From contig JAENRP010000082.1 of assembly GCA_024741835.1 (NCBI GenBank), forward strand, positions 62,001-126,000: 64,000 nt of DNA, in the 5' to 3' direction. The translations under genes were made by a program, and so were the position numbers. Every line of letters starts with the position of its first letter. Within the stretch, counting starts at the first letter, position 1. Positions 33,678 through 45,334 of the stretch are shown one piece after another. The notes under the pieces are model-generated. The model ran no database searches. It worked only from the letters and a program-made list of their open reading frames with translations, and was not told the DNA's origin. The DNA comes from Diplocarpon mali (Eukaryota; Ascomycota; Leotiomycetes; Helotiales; Drepanopezizaceae).

Positions 33678-36225
33678 ATGAATAATAATGACACCTGGCC
33701 AAGTCAAAATGATCCCCCAAAACCTACTAGTAGACCCGATGCTTCTGCGCAGGCCGAGCTTGTTACTATGCGGGAACTTGCGATTGCCGATGCGATCAAT
33801 ACCGGTGCCTTGAGTTCAGAAGCTAGAATGGCATCTAGTTCATCATCTAGATCTCTTGCACAGTTGGGAGCATCGGCGTACGTTTGTTCGGTTTTTGGAA
33901 TGCCTCAAGGCTTGAACGTCTTCAAGTTAGGCTGCAAGTACAGGATTCACTATTTCTACCTTGAATCACTTTCACAGTGTCAATCTACGCCTGGTTGCAG
34001 TGTCATTAGCTCTCCCACACATTCATTATTCAGGGCACTCAGAGTGGAGCACGTACGGGTATTTTGAATATGCTGATATTGCGATCAGGCGGTGTCCTGC
34101 TCTCACCATGTACACTCAATACTATATATATGCAGAGAAGCTAACAGCAATTCGCCTAGTTTGAGACAACTCGTCCTCCAGCTCTCGGATCAAGAAATTA
34201 TCGATCTTCGAATTCGACTCAACGCTATCAAGACTGCAGACAACTTCTCTGTTAGATTGCCATTAGAACTGAGAGTTCTTATCTTCGGCTATCTTGGTCT
34301 TGAAGACTTGCTGAGAATCCGATGTGTTTCTCGATCGTGGAATGCGGCTTTCAGTGATGAGAACTTTTGCCTCTTTCTGCTCAAGAATCATTTCCCCAAA
34401 AAGTATGAAGACTTTAGCAGCCTCGAAGCCGACCATGATGCGAATAACCTCCATTTAAAGCAGCAACAAGCCAGAGTATCACTCAAGGCTTGGTTCGAGG
34501 ATGCTATTAGGGCGCGAGTCCGACGAGTGCAAGGTCGGTATCACTCGACATCACGATATCGGCATGTCGATCCAAGGGTGCCGGCATCAGCCGGGGAACA
34601 CGCCGTTTACAAACCCCAATACAATAATGGTAGAATCGCTTTTCTTAATCAGGGCGAGAGGACGTTGGTTGTGAAGAGGTTTGTATACTGCGCCCTGAAT
34701 CCCTTCACATTTGTTGGACAGGGCTTACGAGACATCGGCCCGGGAATATGGTGCAAACAACGCATGCTAAAGTGTTATGTTAGTTTATATTCGGACGCAG
34801 AAGGCCAATTTGTGAATGGGAACCGAGAACCATTCCACCCCGAAGCCTGGCTTCTCTCGGATGAATATATTATAGCTATGACCATTCACCCGTACGTCTC
34901 ATCTCAATAAACTTCTGTATATTTTCACGAGGGGTACTTTTTGATAGCGGACGGGGATAAAGGACATGCTACAACGGGAATCGCAAAACCACGGGTGAGT
35001 AAGAGGATGGCGGCAGCGAGACCGACCAAGTGGCGCCAGTCACTCTAGCACCAACCACAAGCAAAGCTCAACCCCTCATTATTTGCGAGCGCCTCGGATT
35101 GATGCGTCATGGATGCTGACTGCCTTAAGAACGACTCTGTTCGCCTGGTCATTAGAAAATCTGGGCGAACCCTGTCAACAAGATCCGAGCACCGTCAGAC
35201 TTCCAAGCCATGTACAGACGCTCTCAGCGCGAGGTGGTAGCGTCGGAGTCCTGACATTGGGCTTCGAAGTTTACATCTGGCAAATAAATTTGCCCGGAAA
35301 ACCTTTTTCAAAGTTGGATGTTGTAATGCCAGTTTCGGATGAAGGACTGTGCTCATATGATACTGTGGTAGCTTTTCACCCTTATGATTCAAGTAAGTGT
35401 TCTTGACTGCTCCGTTGCTATCAGATTACATCAAAAGAAGAATTCAGTCATCGTGAACCCAGCAATGAACAGTTCCAGTTCACCTAGCTTGGCAGCACAT
35501 ATACTTCATTCCAAAATATAACTCAAGGATACGGTGACTTTTCGAAGGCAGTGACCATTACTGACTAGCCAAGGTCGATTATTTATCGGCACTCATCGCA
35601 AGCTTTCGAAGGAGAAGTCTCGTTGCGAATTTGCAGAATTCAAAGACGCGGAGCTGCAGTCTACTTATGAAGTAGAGCTAGCTCGCCCAGCTCAAGGAGT
35701 ATTGTTCAGTGCTCTGCACGATGGCGTTATTGGAATGTTAAGCCTCACCGACGCACAAGAGCGCAACCTCTTCGGGGTCCCAGACAGAGTCCTACTTTCC
35801 TTCGATATGGATAGCAAACATTTTGAGTGGCAACACTATACATTGTCAATCCACAGGGACATAGCAGCAAGCCAAGGTGCTATTTGGAGAGGCCAATTTT
35901 TGGCTCCAGGCTACCCCGATGAGAATTTGCAATGTACGTACATGCTCCCGCTGCACCCGCAGCAGCAATTCAAGAACTGACTCGTCTTTCTACAGCTGCT
36001 GGCTACATTTCTGTGGTGAATCATTCTCCTGGGTGGAGTGCCCAACGGTATTGGTTTGCAGTTGATAAATATCTGCTTGAGAATCGCGATGAATGGGGCA
36101 GACTGAAGGTGAGATGCGATGACAAGTTTGTGGTCTTGTTTGGCACATGGGGCTATCAAGTCTGGTGCTTTGATCTGAACGTTACACTGCGCGTTAAGGA
36201 TTCGGAGCCGGAGTCTCTTGTGTAA
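33678..36225 (+). CDS. F-box protein with a beta-rich C-terminal region
   Basis: Modelled exons 33678-33877, 34148-34891, 35049-35392, 35574-35933 and 35996-36225 keep phase throughout and give 625 residues from a GCCACCATG start. An F-box lies at about residues 103-145: VRLPLELRVLIFGYLG, LEDLLRIRCVSRSWN. F-box proteins bind Skp1 and bring targets to SCF ubiquitin ligases. The rest contains short repeated strand patterns (LSARGGSVGVLTLGFEVYIW, RLFIGTHRK, GYISVVNHSPGW, FVVLFGTWGYQVW) that suggest a propeller-like substrate domain, although no canonical WD repeats can be read. The last intron (62 bp, GTACGT...CTACAG) is convincing. The first intron (270 bp) and the third (181 bp) are long for this genome and their acceptors are less certain. 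A coding-looking segment with its own GTGAGT donor inside intron 2 (about 34935-34994) does not fit the phase. Confidence 0.75.
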
Positions 36226-37290
36226 ATGGTCATTATACGCCTTACAAACGCGAAAGGTTGAGAAACCAACGGAGGATATCCTTCCGAATCCACACGTGTG
36301 TGATTCGTTTCGCATCGAGTTTCTGCGGAGATGATCCTTAACACGCACAAGAAGTGTTGTGATCAAAATACAGTTCCCATGATTCTTCCATATTCCATGG
36401 GGCATGGTATGGGGCAGAGCTTAACTTTCCTCTCATCCAGAACGTTACTTGTAAGCCAGTCTATGATATGCGGGTAGTTAATAACGGTCATTATAAGGTA
36501 GGTCAGGTTAGGAAACCCAATTTGTCTCGATATTGAGAGCGAAAGAGAAGTGACCTTAAAGCCATGACTAAACGACATCTGAGTCGTGGGCTCGCTCCAC
36601 AAGGAACGAAATTATAACATTTTCATACGGCATGAATCCGCAAGAATCGGCTTGCCTGGCAACTTCTACTCGAACTTTTGCTTCTTGGACAGAAAATGAG
36701 GACCTGGCGTTTCGTCCAGACCCCTCCAGCTAAGCGTCCTGATGCATAGGTGCGCAATGTCTATCTGTGTAAGGTATATATAAAAGCTATTGAAGGCACA
36801 GGCACAGGAGCCAGGTTTCTCGAATTCTAAACGTGCGAATTATTGCGAATTATTGCGGAGAAGACTCGGGTTGGACTGTATTTGTCTACTGAGTTTCTAG
36901 GATAGCTAGGACAAGCCAATTATTGATTCTGTCCGACTACAGCAGCATCTATTCCTATGGATATTCCGGGGGGCGGAGATGAGGTAAACGCCGAAACATA
37001 CTTCCCTCGTCTTTGACCCGATTTGAAATGATCTGGATGCAGCAGTGGCTCTAATTGGATGCTGCTACCAGTGAACGGGGCTACTATGCAAAGAACCGTT
37101 GAGACTGGGGGCTGCGACGCCACTAGGTTGAGGTAACTTTCATCATGGGGGCCCTGGATGCCGTTCACCAAGTGGAAGAGATACCAGCGATACAATAAGC
37201 AAACAGACACTGCCTCTTACTGTGCCAAAACTCCAATCCCAATCTCTTTCGGCATCGCTTTTTCGAAACAACCCATATCACAAAACCAAA
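36226..37290. other. Intergenic, 1.1 kb
   Basis: This holds the 3' end of the F-box gene and the promoter of the reductase gene. GGTATATATAAAAG near 36773 is a good TATA-type element but lies about 500 bp from the reductase ATG, so its role is unclear. A 10 bp direct repeat (gcgaattatt, twice) lies at about 36835-36856. No gene is seen. Confidence 0.5.
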
Positions 37291-38404
37291 ATGACAAAAG
37301 TTCTTCTGACAGGTACGGTTGTGCGTGCTATGGTCACCCCTCCATTACCCCACTATCGTCCATCTTCAACACCACCACCAACATTGCTAACCCTCGTTCT
37401 CAGGTGGCAGCGGCTTCATCGCCGCCCACGTTCTCGACATCCTCCTCGAGCATGGCCACATCGTAACCACGACTGTCCGGTCACAAGCCAAGGCCGACAA
37501 AATCGCATCCGCACACCCCAACACCTCATCCGACAAGCTCTCCTTCAAGATCGTCGAGGACATCGCACAAGAAGGCGCCTTCGATGAAGCCGTCAAGATT
37601 CCGGGTCTCGAAGCCGTCATCCACACGGCATCGCCCTTCCACTTCAATGTCACCGACACCAAGAAAGACCTCCTCGACCCAGCGATCAACGGCACCAAGG
37701 GTGTCTTATCCGCCATCAAGAAGAACGCCCCGAGCGTCACACGCGTGGTGATCACCTCCTCCTTCGCCAGCATCATCAACGCAGCCAAGGGCAACAGCTG
37801 GACGGAGCACACCTACACCGAAGCAGACTGGAATCCCATCACGCTGGAAGAGGCCGTGCAGAACCCGTCGAACGGGTACCGGGCCTCGAAGACCTTTGCG
37901 GAAAAGGCAGCCTGGGACTTCGTCGAGACCGAGAAGCCCAACTTCACGCTTTCCACCATCAACCCCCCGCTCGTCCTCGGCCCCGTCGTGCACTACCTCA
38001 ACGACCTCTCGGCGCTCAACACCTCGAACCAGCGCGTCGGTAACATGATCACGGGGAAGAACAGAGATGAGATTCCCGAGACGGGCACTTACCTGTGGAC
38101 AGACGTGCGGGACCTGGCGCTGGCGCATGTCAAGGCCGTTGAGCTGCCCGAGGCGGCTAACAAGCGGTTCTTCGTCACAGCCGGGTATTTCACTAACAAG
38201 GAGATTGCGGATATCATCCGCAAGAATTTCCCAGAGTACAAAGATCAGTTGCCCGGGCCGGAGGTCAAGGGAGGTGACAGGCCCGCGGCCGGCTTGTATG
38301 GATGGGACAACTCGAGGAGTGTAAAGGTTTTGGGCTTGAAGTATAGGGGTCTAGAAGAGAGTATCGTGGATCTGGTTAAGAGTCTGAAGGGTATTGGTGC
38401 TTGA
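37291..38404 (+). CDS. NAD(P)-dependent extended SDR, Gre2/ketoreductase-like
   Basis: Exons 37291-37312 and 37404-38404 (91 bp intron, GTACGG donor, TGCTAAC branch, CAG acceptor) give 340 residues. The tiny first exon encodes MTKVLLT, and the intron interrupts the Rossmann glycine motif, which reads TGGSGFIAAHV after splicing (residues 7-17). The Ser-Tyr-Lys catalytic set is in VVITSSFAS and NGYRASK at about residue 190, and the NPPLVLGPV segment is typical of the dihydroflavonol reductase/Gre2 group. Fungal members reduce methylglyoxal, aldehydes or small ketones with NADPH in the cytosol; the substrate cannot be specified here. The gene converges on the Vnx1 gene (438 bp between stops). 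Confidence 0.93.
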
Positions 38405-38842
38405 GCCTTGAGGCATGGTTAGGATGCTATCTTAGCGTCAGATTTCCGCCGAGATGGCTGTATTGTAAAAATCTGCTCAATTCTCAGGTGTTTACCTCGA
38501 GTCCTCTGCGTGCAGTCATCCTGAAACTTAACAGTGAATTTGCAGAAACAAAACCCTGTGAATGCGTATAGCTTCACTGTTTACCGATTGTCATTCATTG
38601 AAAAAATCTTTAGTCTAGGTGTATATAATCTAAAGTTCGAGTTGGCGTGGCTTCTTGATCGTTGGAATCTCAATGAACTGATGCGACTAGCAATTCTATT
38701 GTACATATGCTACTATAACCATGAAATGAAAAGTGTGCTCTGCAACCTGGTATCTACAGTTTAAAAAAGAAAGGCGCTTAGTAAATTTCCACAACGCCAG
38801 CGCTCAAATGAGACGATATTAACGAACGGGGTTCCTCGGCTA
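38405..38842. other. Intergenic between convergent genes
   Basis: Two 3' UTRs and terminators, with no gene seen. Confidence 0.5.
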
Positions 38843-41800
38843 TCACTGTTGGAACGCATGCCCAGCCCGTCCTCTGCCGATGGTCTTGAAAGTCCCACCA
38901 GATTCCATGATATCGAATCGATCAATGCCCATTGCTTCTAAGTCCGTCATGCCCGAGAACCAGAAACCGACAATGACGACAAGGTAGCTGAGAAGGAGAA
39001 TGGAGCCCTTGAAGTAGTTACTCTTCCCTTCACCGTACATGTAGCTGAGGAGGAAGACGCAGAGAATGACGGTAACCATATCCCATTGCGGGAAAATGAG
39101 GCTGAAAGTGTAATCAGGTCCGATGAGCGTATTGGCGTTGATGGCACTGAATAGCACCAAAGCAGGGATCTGAAGCAAGCACACCTGGAGAGCATATGCA
39201 GATCCGATCTCCATAGACAATGCGATATTGCCGTTCATGGCGAACGATATAGCATTCTAGCGACGTGTTAGTAATCGAATTATGTGAAGAATGGTGCAGG
39301 CTGACCAAAAACTCAGTGGTATTTGGAACAAGGGCAAATAACGTGATACCAAGAAATTTTTCATCGATATTCACACTCGTTAGAACGACATCGACGGTGT
39401 TCACCAGAATCTCGGCGATAAGCGCGTACAAGACAGTGGCGCCACACAGGATTATGGAACTTTTTGCTCTGCTCCAATTCGGGGCATCGTGTCCACCTTG
39501 AACTTGGGGTTCTGCTGTGATGGGGGCTTCAACATTGTGGACGACGCCGGTTCTCAATGTCTGCTTCGCATGAGCGGGCAAGTTGGCAAGATTAGATGTT
39601 CGAGGCGCCCGCGTGGCGTTTCTCGCTGCAATGGTAGCGGCGGTGGCTGCCATCTCGGCAACTTCGCGGACAAGATTGGTATTCTGAGCCTGCGAGAAGC
39701 CCGGGATACGGACTTCGGATCGGGTACTATCCGCACCACTGCTTTTTGGCGGCGGTAGGTGAGGTGTTTGGGCTGATGCATTGGGTCCAGGTATTGCCGC
39801 TTCAGCCACTGATCCGTGGCGGCTTGCATCTCGGAGGCCTAGGCCCACTTGCTTCAGTGACTGACCAAGAATTTGCTTGTACAACTGTGAATCCCGGATT
39901 TCTGCACCGTGTGCTTCCCCGGAACTGTTCTGCGTACTCCCTCTTTGAAGACGTCCTTGGGGAACCCCACCCAAAAGTTGCTGTTGGCCAGCTGCATGTT
40001 GGGCTTCTTGAACCTTCTTCTCGTCTACTTCGTTGTTCCAGATGACCGCAGCATGTGTTCGTAAGGTAAACCACAGTCCAATTATATACGAAAGAAAGAG
40101 AAGTGTGGCCGCAAACCAGCAGTAAGGTCGGACTGCTTCAAGATAGAATCGGTCATTCAAAGCAGGAACCTGGGAGAAGTAGCAGCGACGACAATCACGA
40201 CTTGGAGAGGCGTCATTGTTATCTACGCAGCTGAGGCAATTAAGCTCATGCTAGAGATTTTGTCAGCTTCGTCCTTCCAAAAGATCAGCAGCCGACTTAC
40301 AGTTCCATATATCTGATAGAAAAGTGTCGGACCGAAGGCAGCAATGACAGCGAAAAGTAGCATTGTAGACGTGACACCGGCAGACTTGGCATTAAACCGT
40401 TGTGTCTTCCGCTTTATTGCCCCAAAACACATAGAAAGCCCTGGGAGGAATAGGATACCAGCGAAGATGCTACCGATGATGCTTCCTTCAACGAGTTGAC
40501 CCTTGCCTTGCTTCAGCGCCACACAGTAGAGAAACACCTCCACAAGAGTTGAGAAGAAGGCATTAATTGCTGCACCCAGACCCATCGAGGATTGAGCGGA
40601 TATCGATGCAACAGCTTGTCCGATGAAGTAAGCCAATGGAATAATAGACGCCAATGCCGCTATGAATAAGAACGATGGCCCAGTGATGGTCAACCCTTCC
40701 CAGTGAAGCGTTTCTACCAGCACCCAATAATCGAATATTACAAACAGAACCACAGCCATCAGGTTGATCAAGAAGATGTTAGTACCATCAACAGTATACT
40801 TCCAGTACTTGATTCCTACGGCACGGTAGGTGCATAGTAAAATCGAAGAGTTGGGAACAGCTCCACGAGAGTAGTCCGAGTCTGATTGAAACGAGAGTGC
40901 CAAAGGATGTCGTTGGAGATGATAGAATAGTAGCATGGTGACCTTGCCCATGGGAATCCAGAAAACTAGGAACCAACAGATGCCCGAGACGAGGAACAAG
41001 AATGGTGTGATGAGCCCGTAGAAAAACAAGAAGAATATAACACGGCCTGTGTTCCATTCTCCCCTGCCGAAAAGTCTTCGCTTGAGTGGGCGTTCCGAGT
41101 CCTCCCTAGTTTGTCTCCGCCCACCACGGCCGCCGAGAAGGCTATCCGTTTCGCCAGCAAGGGAATCGACACTTCTCCTGGAGCGCCCAACTATTGATCG
41201 AGTACCCTGTGGGCCAAAAAATAGGCGTCCATCCTCGATGTCCCCACTCTGCCATTGTTCGTACTCTGTGATGCTGCGTCCTTCGCCTTCGTCCTCCTCT
41301 GCATACGCTTCATCCTGTTCCAATCGCACAAACTTTCCAAATGGATAGAAGAGGTATCCGGAAACTCCCCAAAGAACCCGGCCATATTCAATCGCGCTTG
41401 GAGCAGCACCGAATATGAAGCACACTGCTGCTCCAAGAAACGCTATAAGCGCGAGCCACCATCCAAACCAGACGGTCCAAAGTATGTTGAAGAATAATAA
41501 CCATCTGCTTACTCTACCTCCGGGCGAAGAGTGAATATCCCCCTCCGCCGTCTTTTGCACTGATCTGCTCTTTTTGTAAAGCGCAGGTTTCCAAATACGG
41601 ATACCGAAAGGGTGGGTCTCGTTGATAGCCTCCTGGCGATCCTTCAATGTAAAGCTTTCCGCATCGCTCAGATCATCATCACCAGCGTCTTCTTCTGTGT
41701 TGATGTTGTCTGCGTCTCGAATGGTTCCTTCTCCGCCAGATTCGCTTTCCTGCTCTACAGGAGCCATATCACCAGCTGTGCTTGCAGGTTCCAACTCAGC

Positions 41801-42497
41801 CTCAGCCTGCTCCTCTCCACCCCGTGCAGAGTCGACTCTTGCCAGGGCAGGTTGTGCATTTGGGCGCCGCCGCAGAGTTATAGGCTGATGTCTCGTGGAG
41901 CCAAATCCTGTAGCACTATGTCTACTGCTGACCATGTCATCTTCTATCTCTGCCACATCATCGTCCACCGAAAACTCTTGCCCGCGGTGAGGTCCTTGCA
42001 CGTTGGAAGAAGCGCGACGAGGCATGCCAGGTTTCTTGGGTCGCTGCCCACCTCGTCCTCGTTCAGGGGCTAACATAGGTGATCGTATTGGCTGAATAGA
42101 ACGAGACGACTCCAGATTTAGGGGTTGGGGTCTCTCGCCTGTCTGCGAAGATGACTCGCTGGCTCGGTGCTCTTCTTGGGAAGTAGGTTTTTGTATGAAA
42201 GAGCCTGCAAACAATATTTTAGTCATGGACGTACAGAGTAATGAAGAATAAAGCTCCAATATCTCCCATGTAAATCTGCGGCATACCATAATTCTGCGGC
42301 TCTGGTCGTCGCCTGATAGTATCGGTAGACTGGAAACTCTCTGAGAGACCCTCATCCTGCTTGGGGATCTGGTCAGACACCGACTCTACTCTGGCAAGCG
42401 GGTGACGAATGTCGGTTGGAGAAGACGGAGTTGACATGTCGACAGGGTTGTGGACGTCCTGGAACTGACCCGGTGTGTTATTGTCTTCACCAGACAT
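38843..42497 (-). CDS. vnx1: Vacuolar cation/H+ exchanger, Vnx1 type (CAX superfamily)
   Basis: Four exons (42497-42287, 42204-40301, 40250-39306, 39256-38843) give 1157 residues. A ~240-residue acidic Ser-rich cytoplasmic N-terminus is followed by roughly 13 membrane helices. The first exchanger repeat is visible as GLGAAINAFFSTLVEVFLYC and VEGSIIGSIFAGILFLPG; the second as FALVPNTTEFLNAISFA and MEIGSAYALQVCLLQIPALV. The acidic residues in the two repeats are those that bind the cation in CAX proteins. A long hydrophilic loop separates the repeats and begins with a cysteine-rich stretch (LNCLSCVDNNDASPSRDC). In yeast Vnx1 is a vacuolar Na+(K+)/H+ antiporter related to Ca2+/H+ exchangers. The intron 39257-39305 has a GTCAGC donor but a perfect TACTAAC branch. 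The 5' end is divergent from rpt6 across 682 bp. Confidence 0.93.
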
Positions 42498-43179
42498 TGT
42501 GAAGTTATAGCAGAATCCAGGGTCTATGATAATCGCATTAACACGGCAATTCGAAGTCGAAGAAGCCGTAAGCTTGATCTGCTAGTAAGTGTGCGAGTCC
42601 GTCGAAGGCTATCGCGTTGGTCGCAAACGAAAAGTGGAACTTGCGGTAGGCATTCGAGATCAACGCGCAGGCAGTCGCAGAGGGTATACAGCTCTTTCTA
42701 GGCTCGCAGAGTGAAGTGAGTTGAGGTGAGTTGGACTTCGACAGACAGGCAAATCCCAGGAACAAGGAGATTTATATTGTCTTGGACTCAACGCCAGCCA
42801 AATCCATGAGAGGTTGGCACGAGTTGCGTGCCGGATGACCGAAAGAAGCTGCCGCGCTTATAACGGCAAAAGAAAATAAGCTTGATAAATAGAGTGGAGA
42901 GTGTTGCCGCCAATCAACTGTATTTTTGACAGCATACAGCTGCTTATATAATAAGCGCAGTACTCCATAGAACCTTACCCAACCTAGTTAATCGTCGTAC
43001 TCAGTTGTTCATTTTGGCTGTCAGCCTTCCCCTGTGCCGACGTTATCCCGGACGCGTTTCCATCTGCGGTGCCTAAGTTCCGAGCGTGAAATCGACCCAA
43101 CATCAACAATTGACAACCGAGCAGTAGTACATCTCTGGACATCCTCCTCTCTTTCGTAACCCACAATTCACCTGCTATC
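42498..43179. promoter_or_regulatory. Divergent promoter region, vnx1 / rpt6
   Basis: 682 bp separate the two ATGs, so both promoters are here. A CCAAT box occurs in GCCGCCAATCAACTG (about 42907-42921). I see no perfect copy of the proteasome element GGTGGCAAA known from yeast; the nearest is ACGGCAAAAG near 42862. Confidence 0.5.
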
Positions 43180-44575
43180 ATGGCGCTCGATACCTACTTC
43201 CACAATAAGATTGAGGGAATGAAGCTGGAGATCATTCAAGGCCAAGCTGTTCTACGGAGACTGGAGGCGCAGAGAAATGACTATAACTCCAGAGGTGATT
43301 GCTCAAGCTACATCGCCAACTTATACCCAGCTGACTTGTACTAGTGCGACTTCTGCGTGAAGAGCTTGGTTTACTACAGCAGCCGGGATCGTATGTCGGG
43401 GAGGTGGTAAAAGTCATGGGAACGAAGAAGGTCCTTGTCAAGGTGCACCCCGAGGGCAAATACGGTATGGACAGCGAGAATAAGATGAACATATGGAGCT
43501 GACCAGGTACTAGTCGTTGATATTTCCGATAATGTTGACATCACCAAGCTCACCGTTGGAAAGCGGGTTACCCTTCTCTCCGACTCATATAAACTCGAAA
43601 AGATGCTCCCATCCTCTGTGGATCCGCTCGTGTCCCTCATGATGGTGGAGAAGGTTCCCGATAGTACATACGATATGATTGGAGGTCTGGATCAACAGAT
43701 CAAGGAGATCAAGGAGGTGATCGAGCTTGGTCTTAAGCATCCCGAGCTTTTCGAGTCTCTCGGCATAGCACAACCCAAGGGGGTACTTCTGTACGGGCCC
43801 CCGGGAACTGGAAAGACGCTTTTGGCAAGAGCTGTGGCGCATCATACCGACTGCAAGTTCATTCGGGTTTCTGGTTCGGAGTTGGTACAAAAGTACATCG
43901 GAGAAGGATCTAGAATGGTTCGAGAGCTCTTCGTTATGGCCAGAGAGCATGCGCCATCTATCATTTTCATGGATGAAATTGATTCTATTGGCTCATCTCG
44001 TGTTGAAGGATCTTCAGGTGGTGATTCGGAAGTGCAGCGAACTATGTTGGAACTTCTCAATCAATTGGACGGTTTTGAGCCAACGAAGAATATCAAGGTC
44101 ATCATGGCTACAAATCGATTGGATATTCTGGACCCGGCCCTCCTACGCCCAGGAAGAATTGACAGGAAGATCGAGTTTCCACCGCCAACTGTAGAGGCGA
44201 GAGCAGATATTCTTCGAATCCACAGCCGAAGCATGAACTTAACTCGTGGCATCAACTTGACAAAGATCGCAGAGAAGATGAATGGATGTTCGGGGGCTGA
44301 ACTGAAGGGTGTGTGCACAGAGGCCGGCATGTACGCATTAAGAGAAAGACGTGTTCATGTCACCCAGGAGGATTTTGATCTTGCTACAGCCAAGGTCTTG
44401 AACAAGCATGATGACAAGGAAGGTAAGTGTCCGAAATCTTATTTCTTCTGCCGGTTTGTTGGTGAAGACATGCAGTCCACTTCTAGGACAGCTTCTCACG
44501 CTATGAGTTTATGTTTAATACGTGTTGCTGACTCCGAATTCTCTTACAGTCAGTTTGGGCAAGTTATGGAAGTAA
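43180..44575 (+). CDS. rpt6: 26S proteasome regulatory subunit Rpt6 (Sug1), AAA ATPase
   Basis: Exons 43180-43294, 43345-43464, 43514-44422 and 44550-44575 give 389 residues, close to the usual length. The N-terminus ([18 protein letters not shown]) forms the coiled coil that pairs with a neighbouring Rpt subunit, followed by the OB domain ([20 protein letters not shown]). The AAA domain has Walker A GPPGTGKT at about residue 173, Walker B IIFMDEID, sensor 1 (MATNR) and the arginine-finger region [13 protein letters not shown]. The last exon encodes only eight residues, VSLGKLWK, which matches the conserved C-terminal tail. Rpt6 belongs to the hexameric ATPase ring that unfolds ubiquitylated substrates and opens the 20S gate. 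Two introns are about 50 bp; the last is 127 bp. Confidence 0.97.
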
Positions 44576-45334
44576 AATGGTTTTGGTCCTGGAGCTGGAA
44601 TAGAGTATTATAAATTGTACAACATCATCCAGCATATCAGATCTTGGCTGCATGCAAATTGCCCCAGAGGCGAGGTTTGGCGCTCAACTTCTGTCGTATC
44701 CTTTGGTGCATCTGGGATGATTCCCCGACACGAGATTGTTGCTGAATATATACGATCTGCAATCAAAGACACCGAGTCGCACCAAGCTTGCTATGCTTTG
44801 TTGACAAAATCTACGTCTATGGATTCAGAACCAGTTCTTGCTATATACTATGACTGTACAGTACACCGTCATTTCCCCAGAACCGAGAAGGGTTTAAAGG
44901 CTGCTTTTTTACTGGGGCCGCGTTGGATAGGACAGGCTCCGGCATAGGTTGGGGGCAAAGCGGGTCCCACTGAAGTGACGTGGGAGCTCGAAACATTGGA
45001 GCTGCTAACAGCTGAGCTCGGGGAGCCTCCTCAACATCCCACAAATTATTTTGATCGTGACCGCTACTCTGACCTTCAGCTTTATCACAACCCGACTTCA
45101 GGCCCGATCATTCTTCCGATCTATTTACTGCTACAGTCGCTCTTGATAAACTGCCCCAAGGTCCGCGAAGCCTCTCTTTCGGTTTGCTTCCCTTTAGATT
45201 ACTCCGCAAGCTCTATTCCTCCCCCAACAATTTGAACGCGAGACGAGATAATATGTGACTGAATTCCTACTCACTTCATACCAATGGAAGCTCTAGCTGA
45301 CCAGGAAGATTAGCAGCTCGTGATAAAGCTCACC
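44576..45334. other. Intergenic between same-strand genes
   Basis: This holds the 3' UTR of rpt6 and the promoter of the FGGY kinase gene. A 110-codon frame at 44615-44947 has no family and probably is chance. The kinase start has a strong CACCATGG context. Confidence 0.5.

Noticed and set aside
34935..34994. Coding-looking segment with GTGAGT donor inside an F-box gene intron
   Set aside because: Cannot be joined to either neighbouring exon in phase; kept only as a possible alternative exon.
44615..44947. 110-codon frame after rpt6
   Set aside because: No family; lies in the expected 3' UTR/promoter interval between two well-supported genes.
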